Below are positions 8,421 to 15,216 of a stretch of 33,343 nt of DNA, in pieces; position 1 is the first letter of the stretch; the number at the start of each line of letters is the position of its first letter. The stretch lies in contig JAJYWA010000015.1 of assembly GCA_021791755.1 (NCBI GenBank), positions 1-33,343 of the forward strand. Reading direction: 5' to 3'. The notes beneath the pieces are model-generated. The model saw only the letters and a program-made list of their open reading frames with translations. It had not been told where the DNA came from and searched no databases. A program made the translations under genes and the position numbers. The stretch comes from Actinomycetes bacterium (GTDB taxonomy: Bacteria; Actinomycetota; Acidimicrobiia; Acidimicrobiales; JAJZXF01).

Positions 8421-10142
8421 CTACGGTCGCAGCCGTACTGCCACCGTGGGAACGGTGACCACGACCCTTGACCCTTGCCCTGGCGCCGAGGAGAGCTCGA
8501 GGCGACCACCGACCAGCGACGCCCTCTCAGTCATGCCAATGATCCCGAGATGCTGGCCATCGCCCCCTGTGGCTCCAGCCCCCAGCTCCGGCGGGTCAAA
8601 GCCGCAGCCGTCATCCTCCACCGACAGGCGAACCTCTGAAACGCCGTAGGTGAGACGTACGATGACCGAGCGAGCGCCGGAGTGGTGCTCGACATTGGCA
8701 AGCGACTCTTGAGCGATCCGAAACATCGCCACCTCGATCTGTGACGGCAGCCTGGTATCTGCTCCCTTCGCATGCAACTCCGCGCTGATCCCGCTCCGAG
8801 CCTCGAGGTCTGTGACGAGCTGGCGAACCGATGCGGTGAGGCCAAGATCGTCGAGAGCCGGAGGTCGCAGCCCCTTCATGACCTCGCGAAGCTCACCTAT
8901 CACCTGCTCGGTGATTGCCCTGGATGACGCGATCATCGAGGCGCAGTCCTCCGTGCTGCAGCTCCGGGAAGCTCCCGACTCCGCGGCCCGTCGCTGCGGA
9001 GCGCGCCCTGTGCTCTTGGTGTCGTCCAAGCATTCGGCAAGGGCGCCGCTCGCAAAGTCCAGCTGGCGGATCAGCTGGATCAGTGTCTGCAGCGGCTCGT
9101 CATGTATCTCCGCGGCGATCCTGCGGCGCTCATCCTCCTGCGCCTCGATGACCCTGAGCGCGAACGCCTCTGCCCGCTGATGTCTTCTCACCTCCTCCGT
9201 CACGTCCTGGAACACCACTTGCAGCAGATGCCGGCCGTCGACCGCGGCCCCAAGCACGGTGACCTTGGGACGCAACAGCGCCTCACCACCGTCCGCCGAT
9301 GGTATCGTCACCATGACGCGGTCTCCCCGGAGAACCCTCCGAGCCGCCTCGGGGCCGACCAGATCCCCCAGCTGCCGTCCCGCCAGATCGCCAGCAGCGC
9401 CGAAGCGCTCCAAGGCCGCATCGTTGGCCTCCTCCACCAGTCCTTGATGGTCGAGCACCATGACCGGTGAGCTGCCCAGCTCGAACAAGCTCCTGTACCT
9501 CTCTTCAACAGATGCACGAGCTGCTCTTGCCACCTCGGCGCGCTGGCGGGCTCTCCTCTCCGCCTCCACGCGTTGTCCCACCACGACGGAGACCACGTCG
9601 AGAACGCCTATGAGGAGCACGTGCTCTCCCATCACGAGCGTGGGCAGGTGGTTCAGGTCGAACGCCAGATCGACGCCCATAAGCACAGTCATTAAGGACG
9701 CCGTGGCAACGGAGCCGACGAACCCGAAGTTCAGAGCTGCGTACAGTATCGGGATCAGGAAGAGCGACACCATCGCGAGGTGCGCCATGGGCCCAAAGGT
9801 CGCCATGCCCAAGCGCCCCGCGGCCAGCTGGTGAAGCAGGAAGATCACGACCACGAGACCCTGGACGATCCAGAACTTGCGAGAGCTGATCGGCGGGACC
9901 ACCGCATGCAATGCCTCCGAGTCGAGCTGGCGTATCCCAGCCAAACCGGCAGGGCTCGCAGGGTTTCGCTGCACCCACGGGTGCAGACGGAGCCACGGGT
10001 GCAGGCGGCCCTGTGTATGGGACTCCAGCTGCTGACCCTCCCTTGCGCCGTCACCCCTTGCGCGGTGGTCTCCTACCCCGTCACCTCTGGCGCGGTGGTC
10101 TCCTGCGCCGTGGCGCCGCAGGGTGCCCGAACCCGTCGTCAC
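8421..10142 (-). CDS. NarL-family sensor histidine kinase with membrane sensor and PAS domain
   Basis: Predicted membrane sensor that autophosphorylates and passes phosphate to the response regulator encoded just upstream. From the N-terminus it has a repetitive soluble extension (1-88), four or five membrane helices (about 90-190), a coiled linker, a PAS domain (about 212-315), a HisKA_3 dimerisation region with the phospho-acceptor His347 in EIHDEPLQTL, and an HATPase_c domain with the N-box AQESLANVEHHS, DDGCGF and GMTERA motifs. About 30 residues rich in Ser, Arg and Cys (near 385-412) interrupt the dimerisation helices, which is odd. The GTG start overlaps the regulator's TGA (GTGA), but the first 60 residues come from 30-bp and 18-bp duplications, so the real start may be later. 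The signal is unknown. Confidence 0.88.
   Translation of the reverse strand: MTTGSGTLRRHGAGDHRARGDGVGDHRARGDGAREGQQLESHTQGRLHPWLRLHPWVQRNPASPAGLAGIRQLDSEALHAVVPPISSRKFWIVQGLVVVIFLLHQLAAGRLGMATFGPMAHLAMVSLFLIPILYAALNFGFVGSVATASLMTVLMGVDLAFDLNHLPTLVMGEHVLLIGVLDVVSVVVGQRVEAERRARQRAEVARAARASVEERYRSLFELGSSPVMVLDHQGLVEEANDAALERFGAAGDLAGRQLGDLVGPEAARRVLRGDRVMVTIPSADGGEALLRPKVTVLGAAVDGRHLLQVVFQDVTEEVRRHQRAEAFALRVIEAQEDERRRIAAEIHDEPLQTLIQLIRQLDFASGALAECLDDTKSTGRAPQRRAAESGASRSCSTEDCASMIASSRAITEQVIGELREVMKGLRPPALDDLGLTASVRQLVTDLEARSGISAELHAKGADTRLPSQIEVAMFRIAQESLANVEHHSGARSVIVRLTYGVSEVRLSVEDDGCGFDPPELGAGATGGDGQHLGIIGMTERASLVGGRLELSSAPGQGSRVVVTVPTVAVRLRP
9974..10104. repeat. Short duplications in the histidine kinase N-terminus
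   Basis: The 14-mer CGCGGTGGTCTCCT recurs at 10061-10074 and 10091-10104 (30-bp period), and CCACGGGTGCAG recurs with an 18-bp period near 9974-10003. In protein these give the GDHRARGDG and LHPW repeats. Periods are multiples of three. Confidence 0.7.
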
Positions 10143-10783
10143 CCCTCCGGCTCCGATCCGATCAACCGGTGCTCGACAGCGAAGACGACCAACTCTGTAC
10201 GGGAGCTCACACCGAGCTTCTCGAACAGGCGGCTCAGATGCCCTTCAACCGTCCTCCTGCTGAGGCCCAGCTCGATCGCTATCTGCTTGTTCCGCAGCCC
10301 CGATCCGAGAAGCCTCAGGACATCCAGCTCCCTGCGGGTGAGCGAAGGTATGCCTATGCCGTGCCCACTGGAGCGCTGGCGCGGAAGAAGCGCCTGCGAC
10401 AACGCGGAGTCGATCACCGTCGCGCCGAAATGGACCGCGCGGACCGCGTTCACCAGCTCCTCCGGTGACGTCGTTTTCAGGAGAAACCCTGCGGCGCCCG
10501 CGGCAAATGCCGCCTGAACATAGCCATCGTCAGCATATGCGCTCAGGATCAAGACCCGGGCGCGCCAGCCAAGAGAGGTCATCCGCCGAGCGACGTCGAC
10601 GCCGTTCATGCCGGGAAGGCGTACATCGAGCAGCACAACATCGGGATCCAGCTCAGCCACGGCCCCGGCCACCTCGTCGCCGCGCTCGACCTCCCCCACC
10701 ACCTCGAGCCCTGCCGCAGAGCCCAGTATCCTCCGCGTGCCTTCTCGTAGTATCGGGTGATCGTCGACTATCAGCACCCTCAC
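10139..10783 (-). CDS. NarL/LuxR-family response regulator
   Basis: DNA-binding partner of the adjacent kinase. The 214-residue protein (from GTG 10783) has a receiver domain with acidic pocket D7-D8, phospho-acceptor D53 in LLDVRLPGMNG, S81 and K103, then a LuxR-type helix-turn-helix at about 148-205 (LTRRELDVLRLLGSG, NKQIAIELGLSRRTVEGHL). GTG 10783 is preceded by GAGG with a 5-nt gap and starts immediately before the canonical VLIVDDHP. The frame stays open to a GTG at 10894, which would add 37 residues without known domain. The stop overlaps the kinase start, so the pair is translationally coupled. It is divergent from the cupredoxin-like lipoprotein, a plausible target. Confidence 0.9.
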   Translation of the reverse strand: MRVLIVDDHPILREGTRRILGSAAGLEVVGEVERGDEVAGAVAELDPDVVLLDVRLPGMNGVDVARRMTSLGWRARVLILSAYADDGYVQAAFAAGAAGFLLKTTSPEELVNAVRAVHFGATVIDSALSQALLPRQRSSGHGIGIPSLTRRELDVLRLLGSGLRNKQIAIELGLSRRTVEGHLSRLFEKLGVSSRTELVVFAVEHRLIGSEPEG

Positions 10784-11135
10784 CGCATCCTCGCGGGGTG
10801 CTTCACCATTGCCAGGATCCCCATCCAAGAGGGAGCCTGCACTCCGTGCCGCGATCTCCACATTTCCTCCTAACGAGCTAGCGGGTAGCTCCACCTACTC
10901 CACTATCAAGTGTATTCACCTCAGTTACTTACGTGCTTATCCTCTGGCTGCGCGGCCGCGACGCTCGCATGATGATCTCATGCAATACCAACCCCGACCC
11001 AGGATGACATGCCTGAGGACAGCTGCTGTGCGCTGGCGAAGCACTGAGCCGGCGCACAGCGGCTCGGTGCTCTCTCGAGCCAGGCGCCACCGGGCCGCGA
11101 GTACGCAACCAAATAAGACAAGGAGCCCATTACCT

Positions 11136-11789
11136 ATGTTCATCAATCCACACACCCCACGAAGCGGAGCTCAGGCCGTCACTGCCAGAGTGCGCACGAG
11201 ACACCGCCTGGGAGCACGCGGCGGCTTGCTCACCTCGCTTGCCCTGCTCGCCGGCGTCGCAACGCTGTCGGCAGCGTGCGGATCTTCTAGCAGCGCCCCA
11301 TCTGCGACCAGCGCCACGCCGCCAACGGTTCATGAGTACATGACTATCCTGACCGGCGGCATGATCAAGCAGAAGGGATGGCCCAAGTTCTCCCCGAGCG
11401 ACATCACCGTGCCAAAGGGCGCGACAGTCGTGCTCACCATCACGAGCTACGACGATGGGACCGCGCCCCTCCCGTCCGGGATGACATACAACAACGTGAC
11501 CGGTGGCACCGAGACGGTAAACGGCCAGGCAGTCACGACCGTGGCGAACGCCAACCTGGCGCACACCTTCACAGTGCCCTCGCTCGGCCTGAACGCACCG
11601 ATACCAGCAGCCCCTACTGCGGCAGCTGGCGGCCCGCGCCAGACAACAACAGTCGTGTTCACCTTCAAGGCCACGAAGTCCGGAACCTTCACCTGGCAGT
11701 GCATGGCTCCATGCGGCAGCGGCGCCAACGGGATGGGGGGCGCCATGGTGACCAACGGCTACATGAAGGGGACCCTCACGGTCGCCTAA
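11136..11789 (+). CDS. Cupredoxin-like lipoprotein
   Basis: Probable exported copper-binding electron carrier or copper-handling protein. The 217-residue product begins with a twin-basic signal region and hydrophobic helix ending in the lipobox LSAAC (lipidated Cys48), followed by a Ser/Ala/Thr linker and a beta-rich domain. Possible type 1 copper ligands are H143 (in LAHTF) and the C-terminal C189/C193 with M200/M204 (WQCMAPCG, GMGGAM); the usual C-terminal loop His is not obvious, so copper binding is not certain. AAGGAG at 11120-11125 lies 10 nt before the ATG and fixes this start. It sits between a two-component system and the ccm operon, which suits a respiratory role, but that is inference. 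Confidence 0.75.
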   Translation: MFINPHTPRSGAQAVTARVRTRHRLGARGGLLTSLALLAGVATLSAACGSSSSAPSATSATPPTVHEYMTILTGGMIKQKGWPKFSPSDITVPKGATVVLTITSYDDGTAPLPSGMTYNNVTGGTETVNGQAVTTVANANLAHTFTVPSLGLNAPIPAAPTAAAGGPRQTTTVVFTFKATKSGTFTWQCMAPCGSGANGMGGAMVTNGYMKGTLTVA

Positions 11790-11804
11790 CCACTCGACCG
11801 CATC

Positions 11805-12485
11805 TCACGCACCATACGCCGGGTACCTGCGCCCTCTGGGCAGGGTACCCGGCGTTGCCTCGTCTCCCCACGACGTCCAGCCCGCACGCGGGTACCGGGC
11901 GAACAGCTCGAGGTAAGGTCCCGGTGAGCAATCCTCGATCAGCCGGTAAAGCTCGTCGGGCTTACGGCTGTGCTCCCGCTTCACCGTCTCGAGCATGTTC
12001 ACCTGGCGCCGGCCTGGCGCCAGGGTACGAAGGCCGCCACGCACTCCAAAGAGCACGGGCTCCGTCACGTTCCGGAAATAAAACCCCACCCCGCGACCAT
12101 CAGGACCGCCGTCCTTGCGCCGCTTGGCCCACACGATCATCGTCTTATAGGAGAACCCCCAGCTCCCCATGACCGCGAGGCCTTCGGCGACCAGCGCATT
12201 GGGCACCCAGAGGTAGCAGTGTGACTGCGCGGCCATCAGGTCTGCCACCGGAAGCTCCGCTATCTCGCCCGCCGGAAGCGTATCGTAGCGAGAAAGCCGC
12301 CTGTGCTCTGGGGCGACCTTTCCCGTCCGGTTGGAGAACCGCCACGGTGGATCCGCCAGCACTGCACCGAACGGCCCGCCGCCACGGGCAGCGAGAGACG
12401 CCAGGCCGTCGCCTGCACGTGTGTCCGGAGACCTCCCCTCCGAAGACCGCCCAAAGCTCCGGTGGGGCCCGTCGCTCGACACCAT
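11805..12485 (-). CDS. MT-A70 family adenine-N6 methyltransferase
   Basis: Predicted SAM-dependent N6-adenine methyltransferase acting on DNA (possibly RNA). The 226-residue protein contains the catalytic DPPW motif at residues 45-48 (VLADPPWRF), the CYLWVPN segment, the SYKTMIVWAKR strand and an EHSRKPDELYRLIE motif, all typical of the Dam-like MT-A70 group found in phages and bacteria. The length is normal. No restriction enzyme or phage gene is adjacent, so it is an orphan. The ATG at 12485 is preceded by a well-spaced promoter that would give a leaderless mRNA. The last 17 codons are written by a strong hairpin shared with the convergent lipoprotein gene. Confidence 0.88.
   Translation of the reverse strand: MVSSDGPHRSFGRSSEGRSPDTRAGDGLASLAARGGGPFGAVLADPPWRFSNRTGKVAPEHRRLSRYDTLPAGEIAELPVADLMAAQSHCYLWVPNALVAEGLAVMGSWGFSYKTMIVWAKRRKDGGPDGRGVGFYFRNVTEPVLFGVRGGLRTLAPGRRQVNMLETVKREHSRKPDELYRLIEDCSPGPYLELFARYPRAGWTSWGDEATPGTLPRGRRYPAYGA
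11816..11855. terminator. Strong hairpin at the convergent gene ends
   Basis: A perfect 12-bp inverted repeat (11816-11827 with 11844-11855) with a smaller GCCC/GGGC stem inside its loop. It lies 26 bp after the lipoprotein stop and inside the 3' end of the opposing methyltransferase gene. No long T tract follows on either strand, so its strength as an intrinsic terminator is uncertain. Confidence 0.6.
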
Positions 12486-12491
12486 GGCATG

Positions 12492-12521
12492 AACCTACAT
12501 GCCCCACCGCAGGGGCATCAA
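12492..12521 (-). promoter_or_regulatory. Leaderless promoter of the methyltransferase gene
   Basis: On the minus strand TTGATG (12521-12516) and TAGGTT (12497-12492) are 18 nt apart, and the ATG follows the -10 after only 6 nt, so transcription would begin at or next to the start codon. Confidence 0.5.
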
Positions 12522-12693
12522 CGCCGGGAGCCATCCCAAGAAGCTGTACGAAGCGCGCGCTCTGCGGCCATATCCGCGTATCCGTGCGGCGGTGCGGGCG
12601 TGTGGCCGTGCGGGCGTGTGGACAGAACAGAGGCCGTACTCCCACAACAACGGCGCTCCTGGTAATGTCGTGCACCTGGTGAGAGCTTCAAGC

Positions 12694-12753
12694 GGAGGAG
12701 ACTGCCGACGTATGACCGAGACTGCCGACGTATGACCGAGACTGCCGTCGTAT
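12694..12753 (+). repeat. 20-bp tandem duplication over the ddl start region
   Basis: Two exact 20-bp units at 12701-12720 and 12721-12740 are followed by a partial third (12741-12753, one mismatch). GGAGGAG at 12694-12700 precedes them. Because 20 is not a multiple of three, the duplicated start codon at 12712 is out of frame with the one at 12732. Confidence 0.88.
12712..12735 (+). CDS. Seven-codon leader peptide upstream of the ligase
   Basis: The ATG at 12712 is well spaced (11 nt) from the only ribosome binding site, GGAGGAG at 12694-12700, and opens the frame MTETADV, whose TGA at 12733-12735 overlaps the ligase ATG at 12732. The leader copies the ligase's first residues because it comes from the 20-bp duplication. 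Translation of the ligase probably depends on termination and re-initiation here. This is inferred from the sequence; there is no proof of translation. Confidence 0.5.
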   Translation: MTETADV

Positions 12754-13877
12754 TCGGGGGCCCATCCCCTGAGCACGACGTGAGCATCCTGACCGGCCTG
12801 CAGGCAGCGCGCGCTCTCTCGAACGCCGGGGCCGCAGGCAAGGAGCTGCACTCCATTTACTGGTCCAAGTCCGGCGATTGGTTCGAGGTCGCGCATGATG
12901 TCGAGGCCGCCAGCTTCCTCGATGGGGTGCCCCGCGGTGCGAGGCCGCTAGAGCTCACAGCCGGACCGCCCGGCTTCAGCACGAAGCCGGGAGCGCTCGG
13001 AAAGCGCCGCTCGCTGGAGATATCAACCGTCGTGAACTGCTGCCACGGTGGACCGGGAGAGGATGGCAGCCTCCAAGCAGTCCTCGATCTGGCGGGCATC
13101 GGCTACACCGGACCATCGGTCGCAAGCGCTGCTATCTGCATGGACAAGGTCGCTACAGCCGCTATCGTCGCGGCCGAGGGCTTACCCGCCCTGCCGAGGC
13201 GCCTGCTCAACCGCCAGACCGCCGAGCTGGACTTCCCTGGACCCTACATAGTGAAGCCTCGCTTCGGCGGATCCTCGATCGGGATCGATGTGGTTGCCGA
13301 CCTTCCCACGGCGCTGGCCCGGCTCTCGGCAAATCCCCACCTGCGCAACGGCGCCGTCATAGAGCCCTACCGCGCCGACCTTTACGACCTGCAGATCGCG
13401 GTCAGGACCTGGCCCAACCTCCAGCTGTCGGCGATCGAGCGACCCTTGCGCGCGGGAGCGGGACAGGCTTCGAGCGCGGCCGGCGCGGCGGGTTCGGAGA
13501 TTCTCGGGTATGCCGATAAGTACGTGGGAGGCGAAGGCATGCTGACCGCCCCCCGCGAGCTCCCCGCGAACATTCCCGCAGGCCTCGCTGACGAGATCGC
13601 CAGCGCAGCTCGAACGCTCGCGATCGCCGTAGGTGTGAGGGGCGTCGCCCGGATCGACTTCCTCTCGGACGGCAACCAGGTTCTCCTCAACGAGGTGAAC
13701 ACAGTACCCGGCTCACTCGCGAGACACCTGTGGATAGATCCTGTGATCGACCTCGTGGGTCTCCTCGGCGACATGCTGGAAGAGGCGTCGAAGCGCCCGT
13801 CCGTCGCCTTCAGCACCGTGGGCGCCGACGGGACCGTGCTCAGCGCAGCGGGGGCCATCGCCAGCAAGCTCGCCTGA
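12732..13877 (+). CDS. ddl: D-alanine--D-alanine ligase family protein
   Basis: ATP-grasp enzyme predicted to join two D-alanines for peptidoglycan precursors in the cytosol. The 381-residue protein shows the N-terminal VFGGPSPEHDVS motif with catalytic Glu14/His region, HGGPGEDG (105-112), MDKVAT (137-142), the ATP-site lysine in YIVKPRFGGSSIG (172-184), and the C-terminal metal-binding NEVNTVPGS segment. The region after the grasp loop (EPYRADLYDLQIAVR) differs from the usual REL/EV-V motif, so substrate preference may be altered. The start at 12732 lacks its own ribosome binding site and overlaps a seven-codon leader. A related ATP-grasp dipeptide ligase is the main alternative. Confidence 0.85.
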   Translation: MTETAVVFGGPSPEHDVSILTGLQAARALSNAGAAGKELHSIYWSKSGDWFEVAHDVEAASFLDGVPRGARPLELTAGPPGFSTKPGALGKRRSLEISTVVNCCHGGPGEDGSLQAVLDLAGIGYTGPSVASAAICMDKVATAAIVAAEGLPALPRRLLNRQTAELDFPGPYIVKPRFGGSSIGIDVVADLPTALARLSANPHLRNGAVIEPYRADLYDLQIAVRTWPNLQLSAIERPLRAGAGQASSAAGAAGSEILGYADKYVGGEGMLTAPRELPANIPAGLADEIASAARTLAIAVGVRGVARIDFLSDGNQVLLNEVNTVPGSLARHLWIDPVIDLVGLLGDMLEEASKRPSVAFSTVGADGTVLSAAGAIASKLA

Positions 13878-13924
13878 TCCATCGAGCACCGCCCGGCGCG
13901 CACGCCTGCGGGCAGCCAGCGACA

Positions 13925-13953
13925 TCGCCTCGCCAGCTGGGCCGGCGAGGCGA
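13925..13953. terminator. GC-rich hairpin after ddl
   Basis: A perfect 10-bp inverted repeat (13925-13934 with 13944-13953) with a 9-nt loop, 48 bp after the ligase stop. No T tract follows; instead a -10-like TACGAT begins two bases later. It may end ddl transcription or act as a regulatory structure in front of the next promoter. Confidence 0.55.
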
Positions 13954-13954
13954 G

Positions 13955-13960
13955 TACGAT
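13955..13960 (+). promoter_or_regulatory. Candidate -10 for a leaderless PH/SHOCT gene
   Basis: TACGAT at 13955-13960 lies 8 nt before the ATG at 13969, and no ribosome binding site is present. The -35 region is occupied by the hairpin and has no clear match. Confidence 0.35.
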
Positions 13961-13968
13961 CTCTCGTA

Positions 13969-14589
13969 ATGCAGTTGCGTCGCCCAGTGCTCAACGAAGG
14001 CGAGACGGCGGTACTCGACCTCAGGCCCCACTGGTCAGTGCTCGCTGCGCCCGCCGGGGCTGCCATCGCGAGCGTCGGGATAACTATCGCGGTCATCATC
14101 ATCTTCCCGTCTGCTCCGATCGAGGTGGCGTATGCCCTCTTCGCGCTGATCGCAGTCTCGCTTGTCTGGCTCGCCGTTCGCTATGTCAAGAGGGAAACAA
14201 CCAGGTTCATCGTGTCATCGGTACGCATTCTCCAGACCTCTGGCGTGCTCTCGAAGAAGGGCCAGGAGGTGCCCCTCGACCGTCTCAACGACGTCTCATA
14301 CCGCCAGAGCTTGATCGGCAGGGTGCTCGGCTTCGGCGACTTGGTCCTCGTTCCAGGAGGTGAGGGCGACCGCATGGTGTTCCACAAGGTGTGGCGACCC
14401 ACGGTGTGCCAGCAGGTGATCGCCAACCAGATCGCCCACCTCCACTCCCGAAGCACTGACCGAGCTACTGGCCGGGCGCCACTGTCGATACCGGAGCAGA
14501 TAGAGAAGCTCGACGAGCTCTGCAGGAGAGGGGTGATCACGAAGGCCGAATTCGACGCAAAGAAAGCTCAGCTGCTCGACCGGATGTGA
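13969..14589 (+). CDS. Membrane PH-domain protein with C-terminal SHOCT motif
   Basis: A 206-residue protein of unknown role. Two adjacent membrane helices (about residues 25-47 and 51-70) are followed by a bacterial PH-like domain (bPH2/YdbT type, about 73-150), seen in the pattern RFIVSSVRILQTSGVLSKKGQEVPLDRLNDV and FGDLVLV. The last 30 residues form a SHOCT motif (IEKLDELCRRGVITKAEFDAKKAQLL), a short helical oligomerisation segment. Such proteins are common in actinomycetota and generally uncharacterised. It follows ddl after a hairpin and probably has its own promoter. Confidence 0.85.
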   Translation: MQLRRPVLNEGETAVLDLRPHWSVLAAPAGAAIASVGITIAVIIIFPSAPIEVAYALFALIAVSLVWLAVRYVKRETTRFIVSSVRILQTSGVLSKKGQEVPLDRLNDVSYRQSLIGRVLGFGDLVLVPGGEGDRMVFHKVWRPTVCQQVIANQIAHLHSRSTDRATGRAPLSIPEQIEKLDELCRRGVITKAEFDAKKAQLLDRM

Positions 14590-14636
14590 CTCCGCCACAG
14601 CTGGCCGACCGGATGCGACCTCGGACCGGACGCCAG

Positions 14637-15203
14637 TCAGGTCTCGGACGGCATCCACGCCGGCATGCTGACGCCCCCTGCGTCACGGAACGTGACCTGC
14701 ACCGGCTGGCCGATCTCGATCTCCGCCGGATCGACGCTGTTGATCTCTGCGCCCGGGCCGGCCACCAGGTTGCCGACCATCCTGATGGCGGCGTCCTCCA
14801 CGAGCGAGACGACTATGACGTTATAGGGCGCGAGCACGGCGTACGCTGGGAGCAGCGGGGGGTGCGGGACCACATAGGACCATATGCTGCCCTTGCCGGA
14901 GACGGGTTCCCAAGTGCGCTCGAACGACCTGCACCAGGGGCACATCGGCCGGGGTGGGAAGCGCAGGTGGCCACAGGTCGCACACGCCTGCACCTTCAGC
15001 TGCCCCCTCGACACGCCCTCCCAGAAGCCTGCGGTCTCTGGATCGGCGCCTGATGCGCCGGGGGGCGCCAGCAGGCCGGGCGGACGCTCTTCGGGCGGCA
15101 CAGGCGGCGCAGGCGGCGCAGCAGCGGTCCCGGCTGTGTTGGCGCCCGTATTCCTGTTGGCGCCCGTATCCATGTCAGCGCCCACGTTCATGCTCACGTT
15201 CAT
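14637..15203 (-). CDS. DUF35 OB-fold/zinc-ribbon acyl-CoA-binding protein
   Basis: Predicted partner of the thiolase-fold protein encoded directly upstream. The 188-residue protein has a low-complexity N-terminus (1-50, Pro/Ala-rich with a duplicated TGAN motif), the FWEGVSRGQLKVQ helix, a rubredoxin-like zinc ribbon with C74, C77, C88 and C91, and an OB-fold (about 95-180). DUF35 proteins bind acyl-CoA and form complexes with Ltp2-type aldolases in steroid side-chain degradation, as in the ChsH2-Ltp2 pair. GAGAGG upstream of the ATG at 15203 supports the start, 13 nt after the partner's stop. Confidence 0.87.
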   Translation of the reverse strand: MNVSMNVGADMDTGANRNTGANTAGTAAAPPAPPVPPEERPPGLLAPPGASGADPETAGFWEGVSRGQLKVQACATCGHLRFPPRPMCPWCRSFERTWEPVSGKGSIWSYVVPHPPLLPAYAVLAPYNVIVVSLVEDAAIRMVGNLVAGPGAEINSVDPAEIEIGQPVQVTFRDAGGVSMPAWMPSET

Positions 15204-15216
15204 GTCGGCAGACCTC

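Noticed and set aside
8812-9834. Plus-strand frames opposite the histidine kinase
   Set aside because: The minus strand carries the PAS, HisKA_3 and ATPase motifs in one continuous frame.
12499-12711. Coding extension of the seven-codon leader upstream of ddl
   Set aside because: The frame is open but has no ribosome binding site, family or codon pattern; the site at 12694-12700 serves the ATG at 12712.
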